DNA of 64,000 nucleotides from CBDFMR01 sp965249765 (lineage in GTDB: Bacteria; Bacteroidota; Bacteroidia; Chitinophagales; Saprospiraceae): NCBI GenBank assembly GCA_965249765.1, contig CBDFMR010000005.1, positions 1-64,000 of the forward strand, in the 5' to 3' direction. The notes under the pieces are model-generated. The model made no database searches and was not told the origin of the DNA. It saw only the letters and a program-made list of their open reading frames with translations. This document shows positions 1-9,303 of the stretch, piece by piece; the stretch's first letter is position 1, and the number at the start of each line of letters is the position of its first letter. Made by a program: the position numbers and the translations under genes.

Positions 1-553
1 CTGAAGGGGAAAGATCACCTACCGCTTCAATCTTATCAAATGCCTGAATCATACCAATAACTGTACCCATGAAACCAAGCATCGGTGCAATGGCGATAAA
101 CAGTGAAATCCATACCAGACCTTTCTCTAAGAGACCCATCTGAACCGACCCATATGATACGATGGCTTTTTCTACCAGCCTCGGGGCCTCCCGATGCATT
201 TCTCAGACCTTCATATAGTACACTTGCAGTAGGCCCTGGAGTACTTTTACATACTTCCTTTGCTCCCCTCGATATCGCCGGCTGCCAATGATTCATCTAT
301 GCGTCCAAGCAGTTTATCGGTATTTGTAGTAGCTATGTTTAATGTGAGTATCCTCTCTATACAAAATGCCAATCCCAAAATGAGACAAAGCAACACAAGA
401 CTCATGAATTTCCAATCACCCTCAATAAATTTTTCCTTGAGGACCTGAAGGATGCCACCACTAGCCTCTCCCCCGTCTTGAGCCAGTATATCCACGGCCC
501 CAAAATACGCCGCAAGGGAAAATACACACTATGAATACAAGAGTTTTTCGCAT
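1..553 (-). pseudogene. exbB: MotA/TolQ/ExbB proton channel family gene, partial and frame-broken
   Basis: ExbB/TolQ proteins form the proton channel that energises TonB- or Tol-type envelope machines. Read from an ATG at 553 the protein starts as a signal or first membrane segment (MRKTLVFIVC) and continues through typical family blocks: VLKEKFIEGDWKFMSLVL, CIERILTLNIATTNT, AKEVCKSTPGP, VSYGSVQMGLLEKGLVWIS and GFMGTVIGMIQAFDKIEAVG. Those blocks lie in different frames. Single extra bases are needed near 517-520 (TTTT on the coding strand), 266-269 (GGGG) and 176-178 (GG) to join them. The C-terminus lies beyond the window. It is either a decaying gene or a stretch with sequence errors, since all three changes are one-base gains in short homopolymers. 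The family call is firm; the pseudogene status is not. Confidence 0.72.
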
Positions 554-794
554 GATTTCTAAAGTTTTCTTTTTAAATGGATTGAAATGAAGTTTCGATT
601 TAGATGCTAAATTTAGAAATTATTGTCTAAGATGAGCAAGTATGGACTCTTTTTTTGGTCTTCATGACTCTCAATCGGTCCATAAAATCACTTTTTTCAT
701 TGTAATAACAGATACTGCCATAAAGAAGATGAGATTATATCTATCTATTGGTGTGATGAGTAACGATCCTGTTTTCTAATGACAATATCTTGTT

Positions 795-802
795 TAATTT
801 TG
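795..802 (+). promoter_or_regulatory. Candidate -7 box for tRNA-Ser
   Basis: TAATTTTG matches the Bacteroidota -7 consensus TAnnTTTG. It ends 10 bases before the first base of the tRNA, the expected place for a start at about the mature 5' end. No clear TTG -33 box is seen at the usual 17-23 bp distance, so this is tentative. Confidence 0.4.
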
Positions 803-812
803 TAGCACTTTA

Positions 813-900
813 GGAGAGTTGGCCGAGTGGCTTAAGGCGTACGCTTGGAAAGCGTATATACCTCAAAAGGGTATCGGGGGTTCGAATCCCTCACTCTCCG
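813..900 (+). tRNA. tRNA-Ser (anticodon GGA)
   Basis: This is a class II tRNA. The acceptor stem GGAGAGT (813-819) pairs with ACTCTCC (893-899), with discriminator G900. The anticodon stem TACGC (840-844) pairs with GCGTA (852-856) around the loop TTGGAAA, giving anticodon GGA at 847-849. A long variable arm (about 857-875) and a T arm with GGTTCGAATCC follow, as expected for serine tRNA. CCA is not encoded; the next bases are CAATC. A 280-bp tandem repeat starts inside its 3' end at 891. Confidence 0.97.
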
Positions 901-2001
901 CAATCAAAAAGCGTATTAATCATGAAAATCACAAATCACTGTCGGGCGCGCACGTAATGTGATGGTGTTGTTCATGATAGAATCTGCATAGCGGATTCTT
1001 AAGCTTTTTGATTGCCGATCTTCCCTTATAGGGATCAACGCAGTTAATCCCTTTCTATTCATTTTACTTCTTCTTCCATTCTGGATTGCCGCCCATCCTC
1101 GTCTTCCGCCTCGGTTCCTCTTTCAAAAAGCACTGCCGTACTTTTTGTCATTGCATGACCTTTCGGAATCTCACTCTCCGCAATCAAAAAGCGTATTAAT
1201 CATGAAAATCACAAATCACTGTCGGGCGCGCACGTAATGTGATGGTGTTGTTCATGATAGAATCTGCATAGCGGATTCTTAAGCTTTTTGATTGCCGATC
1301 TTCCCTTATAGGGATCAACGCAGTTAATCCCTTTCTATTCATTTTACTTCTTCTTCCATTCTGGATTGCCGCCCATCCTCGTCTTCCGCCTCGGTTCCTC
1401 TTTCAAAAAGCACTGCCGTACTTTTTGTCATTGCATGACCTTTCGGAATCTCACTCTCCGCAATCAAAAAGCGTATTAATCATGAAAATCACAAATCACT
1501 GTCGGGCGCGCACGTAATGTGATGGTGTTGTTCATGATAGAATCTGCATAGCGGATTCTTAAGCTTTTTGATTGCCGATCTTCCCTTATAGGGATCAACG
1601 CAGTTAATCCCTTTCTATTCATTTTACTTCTTCTTCCATTCTGGATTGCCGCCCATCCTCGTCTTCCGCCTCGGTTCCTCTTTCAAAAAGCACTGCCGTA
1701 CTTTTTGTCATTGCATGACCTTTCGGAATCTCACTCTCCGCAATCAAAAAGCGTATTAATCATGAAAATCACAAATCACTGTCGGGCGCGCACGTAATGT
1801 GATGGTGTTGTTCATGATAGAATCTGCATAGCGGATTCTTAAGCTTTTTGATTGCCGATCTTCCCTTATAGGGATCAACGCAGTTAATCCCTTTCTATTC
1901 ATTTTACTTCTTCTTCCATTCTGGATTGCCGCCCATCCTCGTCTTCCGCCTCGGTTCCTCTTTCAAAAAGCACTGCCGTACTTTTTGTCATTGCATGACC
2001 T
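891..2001 (+). repeat. Tandem array of four 280-bp units fused to the tRNA-Ser 3' end
   Basis: Units start at 891, 1171, 1451 and 1731. The first three are 280 bp and, by eye, identical; the fourth stops after 271 bp. Each unit begins with TCACTCTCCG, the last ten bases of tRNA-Ser, and the joint upstream of copies 2-4 (TTTCGGAATC) still resembles the tRNA T arm (TTCGAATCCC). Inside each unit is a perfect 13-bp inverted repeat, GCAATCAAAAAGC with GCTTTTTGATTGC (900-912 and 1001-1013 in unit 1). Between its arms lie ATCATGAA/TTCATGAT and an AGAATCTGC/GCGGATTCT hairpin. Near the unit end, CAAAAAG/CTTTTTG forms another short hairpin. Only very short ORFs occur in it. The layout resembles the E. 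coli tyrT distal repeats, which also carry a tRNA 3' piece. Function is unknown. Confidence 0.93.
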
Positions 2002-2254
2002 CTCCTGCGTTTTCTTTTCTTAATGACGATCTTGTCCCGTAGGACTTAATGTGTGTGTGTAACAAAATACACAATTCTCTTTTTCTCTCACTCCTCATCG
2101 TGAGTATTTAAGAGCCTCGCACACCCTCTATCCATAAGGAAATCTTCCGCGCCACCAAACATCTACTTTGGCTCATTCAACATTATTCCCAGCATAGACG
2201 ATTCTGCAAAACTTATATTCTGTAAAATGAAGATACTCCCTCCCTTGCTCAACC

Positions 2255-3049
2255 CTAAGAAGGGTGAAAAATTTGTATAGCATTTGCTGTTGTAATACTT
2301 GCAACTTCCATTAAGGAAAGGTTTTTAAGATCAGCAAGTCGCTGAGCTACATTGACGATATATAAAGGCTCGTTGCGCTTTCCACGATATGGTACAGGAG
2401 CTAGATATGGAGAGTCAGTTTCCAATACAATACTCTCCATAGGTACATCATGAATAATCTTGTCAACCCCTCCATTTTTAAAAGTAAGCACACCACCAAG
2501 CCCCATATAAAACCCCAAATCCATTATACTCTTTGCTTGGTCCAGTGTCCCTGTAAAGCAATGAAATATTCCTCTTAGATTTCCATTCTGTTTCTTTGAT
2601 ACTGAAGATATCGTCAGGTCCAATGAATCTCTGGAATGAATAACAATTGGTTGATCCCGGTCTAAAGCCCAATCTATCTGTAACTCAAATGCCTTTACTT
2701 GCTCTTCAGTATAAGTCTTATCCCAATAGAGATCTATTCCGATCTCCCCTACTCCTACATAATCTCCATCGTCTAACTCCTCCTTGATTCTCGAGAGTAC
2801 ATTAATATAATCTCCATCAACAGAACAAGGATGTAACCCCATCAATCCATAACACTTATCTCCATGATTCGCCAATATTCTATGCATTTCAGGAATAGAT
2901 GCCACATCTATATTGGGTAAATAAAAGCGACGCACACCATGATCTGTTGCCCTCGATATCATCTCATTCCTATCATCATCAAACTGGCTCACGTACAAGT
3001 GCGCATGTGTGTCAATCAATATCATCTCATCTCTATTCGACATCTTCAT
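2255..3049 (-). CDS. tatD: TatD family metal-dependent hydrolase (DNase)
   Basis: Cytoplasmic TIM-barrel hydrolase of the TatD family, known for 3'-5' exonuclease activity on single-stranded DNA or RNA. The 264-aa length is usual. Visible metal and active-site motifs are DTHAHL near residue 13, GVGEIGIDLYWD in the middle, VIHSRDS, GIFHCFTG, and ETDSPYLAP near the C-terminus. The start at 3049 is the first ATG; a second ATG two codons later is possible. It is divergent from rnhA, 77 bp away. The last codons and stop overlap a small ACCCT/AGGGT dyad. The exact substrate in this organism is not shown by the sequence. Confidence 0.93.
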   Translation of the reverse strand: MKMSNRDEMILIDTHAHLYVSQFDDDRNEMISRATDHGVRRFYLPNIDVASIPEMHRILANHGDKCYGLMGLHPCSVDGDYINVLSRIKEELDDGDYVGVGEIGIDLYWDKTYTEEQVKAFELQIDWALDRDQPIVIHSRDSLDLTISSVSKKQNGNLRGIFHCFTGTLDQAKSIMDLGFYMGLGGVLTFKNGGVDKIIHDVPMESIVLETDSPYLAPVPYRGKRNEPLYIVNVAQRLADLKNLSLMEVASITTANAIQIFHPS

Positions 3050-3083
3050 AATTAATGGTCAGTTAATCGCATTATCTTGCATT

Positions 3084-3091
3084 CAAATGTA
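3084..3091 (-). promoter_or_regulatory. Candidate -7 box for tatD
   Basis: Read on the minus strand this is TACATTTG, matching TAnnTTTG, 35 bases upstream of the tatD ATG. No good -33 TTG is present, so it is a weak call. Confidence 0.3.
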
Positions 3092-3126
3092 CGAATTGAT
3101 CCTTTCGTAAAATTGTTTTGAGGCCG

Positions 3127-3753
3127 ATGGGTAAAAAGAAGAAATATTACGTGGTTTGGGTAGGTGCTCACCCTGGAGTGTATGACAGCTGGGACGAATG
3201 TAAGGAGCAGATCACGGCTTTTCCCGGAGCCAAGTATAAATCCTTTTTATCGAATACTGAAGCTACTCTCGCATATAGAAACGGCCCTAGTCAATACTTA
3301 GGATCGAAGTCAAAAAGAAAAAACACGCTATCTAGCAGATCCTGTATTCAAAGGAATACCATCAGTGTCGATGCGGCGTGCAGTGGAAATCCTGGCGCCA
3401 TGGAGTATCGTGGTGTAATTACCGATACTGGTAGAGAAATTTTCAGAAAAGGACCTTATCGTAATGCAACAAATAATATTGGGGAATTTCTTGCTTTGGT
3501 ACACATATTGGCCCTTCTTCATAAAAGAGAAGACACTTCTACCGTAATTTATTCTGATTCCAGAACCGCCATGGCATGGGTAAGAAAGACTAAAGCGAAT
3601 ACAAAACACTTTGAAAACAATGATAATCCAAAGCTAGAAAAACTCGTGATGAGGGCTGAGAATTGGATTAAAAAGCATGGTGTAAAGAATGAAATCTTGA
3701 AATGGCATACTAAAGAATGGGGGGAGATTCCAGCGGATTTTGGAAGAAAGTGA
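3127..3753 (+). CDS. rnhA: Ribonuclease HI with N-terminal viroplasmin-type RNA/DNA hybrid-binding domain
   Basis: Cleaves the RNA strand of RNA-DNA hybrids in the cytoplasm. Residues 1-55 (KKYYVVWVGAHPGVYDSW, then FLSNTEATLAY) are the RNase H1 N-terminal or caulimovirus-viroplasmin fold that binds hybrids. Residues about 78-208 are the catalytic domain, with the acidic residues in VDAACSGNPG, NNIGEFLAL, IYSDS and the terminal PADFGRK. The ATG at 3127 is preferred over an in-frame TTG at 3118. The gene faces def, leaving a 24-bp gap. This two-domain form is common in Bacteroidota and Firmicutes. Confidence 0.92.
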   Translation: MGKKKKYYVVWVGAHPGVYDSWDECKEQITAFPGAKYKSFLSNTEATLAYRNGPSQYLGSKSKRKNTLSSRSCIQRNTISVDAACSGNPGAMEYRGVITDTGREIFRKGPYRNATNNIGEFLALVHILALLHKREDTSTVIYSDSRTAMAWVRKTKANTKHFENNDNPKLEKLVMRAENWIKKHGVKNEILKWHTKEWGEIPADFGRK

Positions 3754-3777
3754 GATGATGTTTTCTATAAGGTTGTC

Positions 3778-4335
3778 TTAGATGACTGCATACTTCATGG
3801 CATAGTCAGCCGAGACGTTTCCTTTCTTTATATTGTCAAGACGCCTTTTTATGAGCCTTTTCTTGAGAGATTTTATTTTTTCTGTAAATAAGACCCCCTC
3901 CAGATGATCATACTCGTGCTGAATGACTCGAGCATTGATTCCAGAAAATATTGACTCGTGGTGTTCTAGATTTTCATCCTGGTATTTGATCCTAATTTTC
4001 TTTTGCCTGAACACGTCTGCACGAACATGTGGGATACTTAGGCAGCCTTCCTCATAAGTCCAAAATTCTCCTGATTCATCTACCATCTGTGGATTGATAA
4101 ATGCTTGTTTTATCCCTTTTTCTTTGTCCTTGTCGTCCATCACTTGTACGGTATCAACGAGGAATATTCGAATGCTTTTACCCACCTGTGGTGCAGCGAG
4201 GCCTACTCCATGGGCATTGTACATAGTTTTCCACATATTACTTATGAGAGATGTTATTTCCTCATCAATCGAGCTGAGCGGGACTGCCACTTTCTTTAAT
4301 ACTTTATGGCCATAAGCATATATGGGTAGAATCAT
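3778..4335 (-). CDS. def: Peptide deformylase
   Basis: Removes the formyl group from the N-terminal methionine of new proteins. All three family motifs are present: GVGLAAPQVG (about residues 44-53), EGCLSIP with the metal-ligand cysteine (about 96-102) and HEYDHLEGVLF with the two histidine ligands and catalytic glutamate (about 140-150). The 185-aa length is normal. It starts one base after the stop codon of the upstream ruvX gene, so the two are almost certainly co-transcribed. Confidence 0.97.
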   Translation of the reverse strand: MILPIYAYGHKVLKKVAVPLSSIDEEITSLISNMWKTMYNAHGVGLAAPQVGKSIRIFLVDTVQVMDDKDKEKGIKQAFINPQMVDESGEFWTYEEGCLSIPHVRADVFRQKKIRIKYQDENLEHHESIFSGINARVIQHEYDHLEGVLFTEKIKSLKKRLIKRRLDNIKKGNVSADYAMKYAVI

Positions 4336-4746
4336 CTATATATGGTTGAGAAATTTCTGCAATATCAAAACAGCACTTACCTTGTCAATGGTTTCCTTGA
4401 CCCTTCTTTTCTTTTTCTTCATGCCCGATTTGATCATTATTTCCATTGCCATTACTGAGGTGTTGCTCTCATCCGTCTTGCAAACTTCTATTTCTGGAAA
4501 TTTTACATTTATTTTTCTAACCAATTTTTCTATCTCTATGGTAAGGGTGGTAGGTGTACCATCTTTATGAGTAGGCCATCCTACAACTACCTGAGAAACT
4601 TCCTCATCCTTAAAATAGCTAAAAAGGAACTCCTCAATATTGTCCGTAGCGATTGTGTCCAGTGGAGACACAATGATCTGCAGTGGGTCAGTGACAGCTA
4701 CTCCGCACCTTTTACTTCCATAATCAATAGATAGTATTCTGGGCAT
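4336..4746 (-). CDS. ruvX: Putative pre-16S rRNA nuclease / Holliday junction resolvase-like protein YqgF
   Basis: YqgF/RuvX proteins have an RNase H-like fold and help mature the 16S rRNA 5' end; an older name is Holliday junction resolvase. The start ILSIDYGSKRCGVAVTD holds the first catalytic aspartate. VVGWPTHKDG is the middle motif, and TDESNTSVMA near residue 93 holds the family's conserved Asp/Glu. Length is 136 aa, as usual. It is the first gene of a two-gene unit with def. Confidence 0.93.
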   Translation of the reverse strand: MPRILSIDYGSKRCGVAVTDPLQIIVSPLDTIATDNIEEFLFSYFKDEEVSQVVVGWPTHKDGTPTTLTIEIEKLVRKINVKFPEIEVCKTDESNTSVMAMEIMIKSGMKKKKRRVKETIDKVSAVLILQKFLNHI

Positions 4747-4770
4747 TGGTCACAAAGATAATTCTTAGAA

Positions 4771-4808
4771 ATAAAAAAGACCCCCTCCAACTTTATTGGA
4801 GAGGGGTC
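4771..4808 (-). terminator. Rho-independent terminator of the 4849-9303 surface-protein gene
   Basis: On the minus strand GACCCCTCTCC and GGAGGGGGTC form a strong stem around an AATAAAGTT-type loop, followed by TTTTTTATTT. It lies 40 bases past the stop codon. Confidence 0.88.
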
Positions 4809-4848
4809 CCATCCCAAAAACAGTAACTCTTAAAGAACTTACGGTCTT

Positions 4849-7800
4849 TTATCTCACGACTACCATCTTACGAGTGGCAGTATAACTCTCTGTTTCCAGT
4901 GTATAGTAAAGAACTCCTGTTACGTTAAGATCATCACGGTCGATCATAACTTCATTCATACCTGTACTATAATCACCCTTGATGATTGATAGAGTCTTTC
5001 CTGCAACATCAGTCACCGTAATGGTAGCTAACGATGCTTGTGGAAGACTAAATCTTATACTTGTTGTTGCACTGAAAGGGTTAGGAGTATTCTGGAAAAG
5101 TGCAAACTCAGGAGCTTCAAGGTTTCTTATCTCTAGTCCTAACTCAACTTCTTCCAGATTTCCTGTATACAATTCAGCACTTGTTATATCAGAATTGACA
5201 GCAATGGACTCACTAAGTATTCCACTCTTCTTAGCAATGAAAACAGCAGTCATTACGGTTTCACCAGTAGTTACAGCCTTACTCGTACCGGTATTCCAGC
5301 TCATTGTCAAGTATCCTCTATCTAATGATGCTAAACCAGTATTACTTTCGCTGATATCAAGTACGTCTGACTCTATTGTCACAAACTCCATGTTTCTCGC
5401 GTCAAACTGAACAGTCATTTGGAATCCAGCCAAATCCGTATTTCTGCTAAAAGTAAACTCTACTCGTATCGTTTCTTCAGCAGCATAGATATTCTCACTA
5501 GTGATAAGATCTACTCCTGCATTTCTAAACTGTACATCGTTTCCTTGAAGATTAGAAGTAACTGAGTTGTTAACATCACCTGTCTTCACTGCTACAAAGT
5601 CAATATTCATGTCACTTGAGAAATTATCAATCTCATAGACTTCAGGGAAATCAACATCAAACGGACTCTGACCTCCAAAATCAAATCCCTTATCTACAAA
5701 TCTCCATGATTCGTTTGATGGGAACTTGTCATACACACCTAAGATCAATTTTCTCAACTCAATAAGATCTATTGCTGTAATATTATCATCATTATTTACA
5801 TCAGCAGCAATCATCTTGTATGGAGAATCTAGATCATCAAGTCCCAGTATTTGCTTCTGAATAAGCAGAAGGTCTAGTGTAGAAACTCCAGTGATGTCAT
5901 CGATATCTCTAGTAGGATCTACTGTATATTCACCTCCAGTAGCCATTTCAGGGAAAGCATATAGTCCGTCTAAGTCAGACATCTCCTTGTTCAATTCTGA
6001 TCCTAGAAGCTCTACTTCTACATTATCAACAACCATGTCTTCTTCCGTCGCAATTCTTCCTTGGATATTAACCAGCATTCCACCACCTTCAGGACAAACT
6101 TCCATGTTGTCTTGAACATCAATGAAAGTCTCGGCCCATGCCTGTAATATGCTTCCATCAGGCAACAATAATGGATCTCCATTCTCATCTACAACCGTAA
6201 CATATATACTTACAGACTGCTCTCCTAAGGTGTTGCAATCGAAAATCATTCCAGTATCTGTCCAGTCCTCAGAGAACGACAAGACTACATCATAACCACA
6301 AGCATGGCTACTTCCTTGATCAAAATCATTGGCCCAGATCTCTACCATACCCCAGTCCGGAATATTGTCATTATCCGTATCCACTGGCATCAAGTCAACA
6401 GCCAATCCATTGATAAGGTAAGGTGTAGGAGCCTTACAATTAAATATATGGAATGGTTGCTCGCATGAAATCTTGTTTCCACACTTGTCTTCAAATGTCC
6501 ATAGTACTGAGTGCCATCCAACTGGATAAACACCACTTGCATCTGCTATTGTATCTGTTCCTGATCTGTAGTAGGCATTGTCGAAAGAGCCGTCATCATT
6601 AATATCAATTTCTGCAGACCAATCTAATAGATCGGTGCAGTCATCTGTAGCTTCTGCAATGAGTTCAATAAATCCCCCGGAACATGAAGGATCGAATGTA
6701 CATACTGATTTTGGTTGACAAGGATCACCCTCGAAAGTAGGATCTACCGTATTGTTAACCTTAATGATCTGTATGTACTGGAATGGTTGGTTGTAAGGTA
6801 ATTGACCATTCACAAACTGACACCAGTCAATCACTTGCCATGTTCTGAGTATCTTGAAACAAGCGTCTCCATTGGTATTATTGAATGGGAAATACTGATC
6901 ATCCCAATTGGCGCCCACTAGATCACACTCGTCCTCATGAAAAATAGGCCAACCTGTAAAATCAGGGTGGAAATTTCCAGTTGTTGGATCAGCACAACCC
7001 TCCAGGTTTACGTCTGAAGGCCATTGTATATCGTCCTCATCAAATGGGTCATAATTTACAAATGTAATAACCTGCTCGCATACGTCTGTACGACCTCCTG
7101 GGTCTGTTGCCGTAAAAGTACGAGTGATCGTTCCTATGTTGCACTGGTTAAAATCAGGATCATTGGTCTCGTCGATAATCACATTACAGTTATCTACTGC
7201 GGTCGCTTCTCCAAAGTAATCACTCAAATGATCCAGGTCAAAATCAGAATCACAGCTTACAGTCTCATCAGGAGGGCAGGTGATCACTGGAGGCAACTTA
7301 TCTTGAACCTCAACACTGACCATACAGTCATTGTAATTTCCAAAAACATCAATGACTCTAAATACAACCATTACATCTTCATCACCTATGTCTTCACAAC
7401 AGAATGGCACATAATCCCTAAATCCACAGATGTCATCCAACTCGAGAACAAATCTCATTCTTTCTGATGATGGTACATCGCTCCATTCACCATTAGGCAT
7501 TACTTCAACACAATCTTCAATTCCTCCTGCATTGTTAGGCTCACCAGCTGCCCAGTTGCTGTACGAGATTGTCTGTCCATTGAGCCATCTAAAACCAGAA
7601 TTATTATTTGCAGAGTTTACTCTCTCTACCCCCAACCAATATGCGTCACTGCTAAATATGTCCTGTACTTCTGTATGCACCCAGTTAAATTCAGCTCCGG
7701 ATCTGGTAATCGCCATCGTCCCACCTAAAGCTTGTGCTTTCCTCTGTGCAACCAGTCTATCATAAGGTAGATGTGATAAGTAATAATGGTGTCCATTATA

Positions 7801-9303
7801 CTCTCCCATGTAATCAAATCCACCAAAATATGGTACCTCACACTCGCATGGCTCAGGGGTCATTCTTCTCGCAACGATGCAATCTATCGCACAATCATCA
7901 TAACTACCATCATCAAATGTACTTGCATATACATATGCTACACCATTGGTACTTACACTTACCGCAGTATGTTGATCACAAACAGGTGTAGGAGGTGTGT
8001 TGTCCTCTACGAGAACTTCAAATGAACAATACGTAGAGTTATAACATCCATCGTAGACGGTATAGGTAACAATATTAACTCCTAAAGGCAATTCAGCATA
8101 ACCACCATTTTGATTTGTTAATATACCTCCTGGATAAGTTATATCAACATGGATCGGGTTATTATCACAAGCATCTACTGGAGATACTGGCGGCAACCAC
8201 ACATTTGCAGCACAAGTTACAGGACCATGTATCGGAGAATTGTAATCGCCAAAGACATTCGTAGTTACTGTCATGTCATCAGGGCAATCAAATTCAGGTC
8301 CATCTTCATCAACTATTTCAATGATTTGAACACAAACTCTTGATCTTTGAGGATTTTCACAGGACCATTCAATAATATTCCATGTCCTCATTATTTTCGC
8401 TACACATCCTATCGGAGGCAACTCAAGGTCAGTGAAAACCACAAGAATATTACAATATAGATCCGGATCCGGCCAGAGCAGGGTTTGATCATCTATGGTA
8501 AGTAAATCACCATCTTGATCTAGGAATGGCGCACCTGTATATGACGGATGCGGATGTCCTGCATAGGGCCCATCAGTTATAACAGGATAAACTCCGTCAC
8601 ACTCCAATGCATTGGGCAGTTGAATGCTCTCCGGACAATTTACAAGAGGCGCATTGAGACTATCTAATCTTACTACTCGTATATGAATAGTACATATGTT
8701 AGATACATTGCCATAGTCATCTATTGCTTGGTAGACTCTAGTTACAACTTTCAATACACTATCAGGATAGATACCATTGCAATCATTGGCGTCTACATAC
8801 TCATTTAATAGTATGGTATCTGGATGTGTATCACAATTGTCTGTGATAACCGGAAAGTAGTCAGCCACATTGTAACAAGGCATCGTGATAGTATCATTCG
8901 GTGCTGCCGGACACTCGATGATGGGTGGCATCTTGTCCTCTATAAGTGCATAGCCCCAACAAGAGTTTGTGGAGTTTATGTCTCTTACAGAGACGGTAAG
9001 TGTCCAACCGATATAATCAGCTGTCACTATAGGTGAAGTAGGTATCACAGTGCCATTAGGCTCGCTTACTATGACCTCATAAATGCCACCTGGGCATGTA
9101 GTCATCTGGTCATTGAGCATCATAGCTGGTGTAATCTCAGCCTGACAAATTAAATTGTCAAGGCCTACGTTGATGGTACCGTTACAACCAAGAGAGCATT
9201 GTGCATGCACATTACTCCCAATCATACTCAGTACCATGATCATTAGAAACGGTAAGAAGGTCTCTTTCTGCCATTTCAAAAACGTAAAATTCGTTTTTTT
9301 CAT
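4849..9303 (-). CDS. Giant T9SS-exported surface protein with HYR-like modules, C-type lectin, dockerin-like and cohesin-like domains
   Basis: Predicted secreted or cell-surface protein of 1484 aa. The chosen ATG at 9303 gives a signal peptide (MKKTNFTFLKWQKETF to NVHAQ); an in-frame upstream ATG at 9369 would spoil it. An N-terminal cysteine-rich module ending SCWGYALIEDKMPP is followed by several HYR-like modules of the type PPVITCPPDETVSC and RTWQVIDWCQF. Residues about 498-624 form a C-type lectin-like domain with WLGVERVNS, an EPN motif (AAGEPNNAGG) and EWSDVPSSE. Residues about 1135-1192 are dockerin-like (GVSTLDLLLIQK, AADVNNDDNITAIDLIELRK), and about 1260-1390 cohesin-like. The last 85 residues are a type A sorting domain (FALFQNTPNPFSATTSIRFS). 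It is a paralogue of the next two large genes. Ligand and role are unknown; adhesion or surface assembly is inferred. Confidence 0.88.
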   Translation of the reverse strand: MKKTNFTFLKWQKETFLPFLMIMVLSMIGSNVHAQCSLGCNGTINVGLDNLICQAEITPAMMLNDQMTTCPGGIYEVIVSEPNGTVIPTSPIVTADYIGWTLTVSVRDINSTNSCWGYALIEDKMPPIIECPAAPNDTITMPCYNVADYFPVITDNCDTHPDTILLNEYVDANDCNGIYPDSVLKVVTRVYQAIDDYGNVSNICTIHIRVVRLDSLNAPLVNCPESIQLPNALECDGVYPVITDGPYAGHPHPSYTGAPFLDQDGDLLTIDDQTLLWPDPDLYCNILVVFTDLELPPIGCVAKIMRTWNIIEWSCENPQRSRVCVQIIEIVDEDGPEFDCPDDMTVTTNVFGDYNSPIHGPVTCAANVWLPPVSPVDACDNNPIHVDITYPGGILTNQNGGYAELPLGVNIVTYTVYDGCYNSTYCSFEVLVEDNTPPTPVCDQHTAVSVSTNGVAYVYASTFDDGSYDDCAIDCIVARRMTPEPCECEVPYFGGFDYMGEYNGHHYYLSHLPYDRLVAQRKAQALGGTMAITRSGAEFNWVHTEVQDIFSSDAYWLGVERVNSANNNSGFRWLNGQTISYSNWAAGEPNNAGGIEDCVEVMPNGEWSDVPSSERMRFVLELDDICGFRDYVPFCCEDIGDEDVMVVFRVIDVFGNYNDCMVSVEVQDKLPPVITCPPDETVSCDSDFDLDHLSDYFGEATAVDNCNVIIDETNDPDFNQCNIGTITRTFTATDPGGRTDVCEQVITFVNYDPFDEDDIQWPSDVNLEGCADPTTGNFHPDFTGWPIFHEDECDLVGANWDDQYFPFNNTNGDACFKILRTWQVIDWCQFVNGQLPYNQPFQYIQIIKVNNTVDPTFEGDPCQPKSVCTFDPSCSGGFIELIAEATDDCTDLLDWSAEIDINDDGSFDNAYYRSGTDTIADASGVYPVGWHSVLWTFEDKCGNKISCEQPFHIFNCKAPTPYLINGLAVDLMPVDTDNDNIPDWGMVEIWANDFDQGSSHACGYDVVLSFSEDWTDTGMIFDCNTLGEQSVSIYVTVVDENGDPLLLPDGSILQAWAETFIDVQDNMEVCPEGGGMLVNIQGRIATEEDMVVDNVEVELLGSELNKEMSDLDGLYAFPEMATGGEYTVDPTRDIDDITGVSTLDLLLIQKQILGLDDLDSPYKMIAADVNNDDNITAIDLIELRKLILGVYDKFPSNESWRFVDKGFDFGGQSPFDVDFPEVYEIDNFSSDMNIDFVAVKTGDVNNSVTSNLQGNDVQFRNAGVDLITSENIYAAEETIRVEFTFSRNTDLAGFQMTVQFDARNMEFVTIESDVLDISESNTGLASLDRGYLTMSWNTGTSKAVTTGETVMTAVFIAKKSGILSESIAVNSDITSAELYTGNLEEVELGLEIRNLEAPEFALFQNTPNPFSATTSIRFSLPQASLATITVTDVAGKTLSIIKGDYSTGMNEVMIDRDDLNVTGVLYYTLETESYTATRKMVVVR

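Noticed and set aside
891..2001. CRISPR array
   Set aside because: The 280-bp unit repeats as a whole with no unique spacers; it is a plain tandem repeat.
891..2001. Integrated mobile island at the tRNA-Ser 3' end
   Set aside because: The tRNA end is repeated as at an attachment site, but no integrase or cargo gene lies in or near the array, so tandem amplification is the simpler reading.
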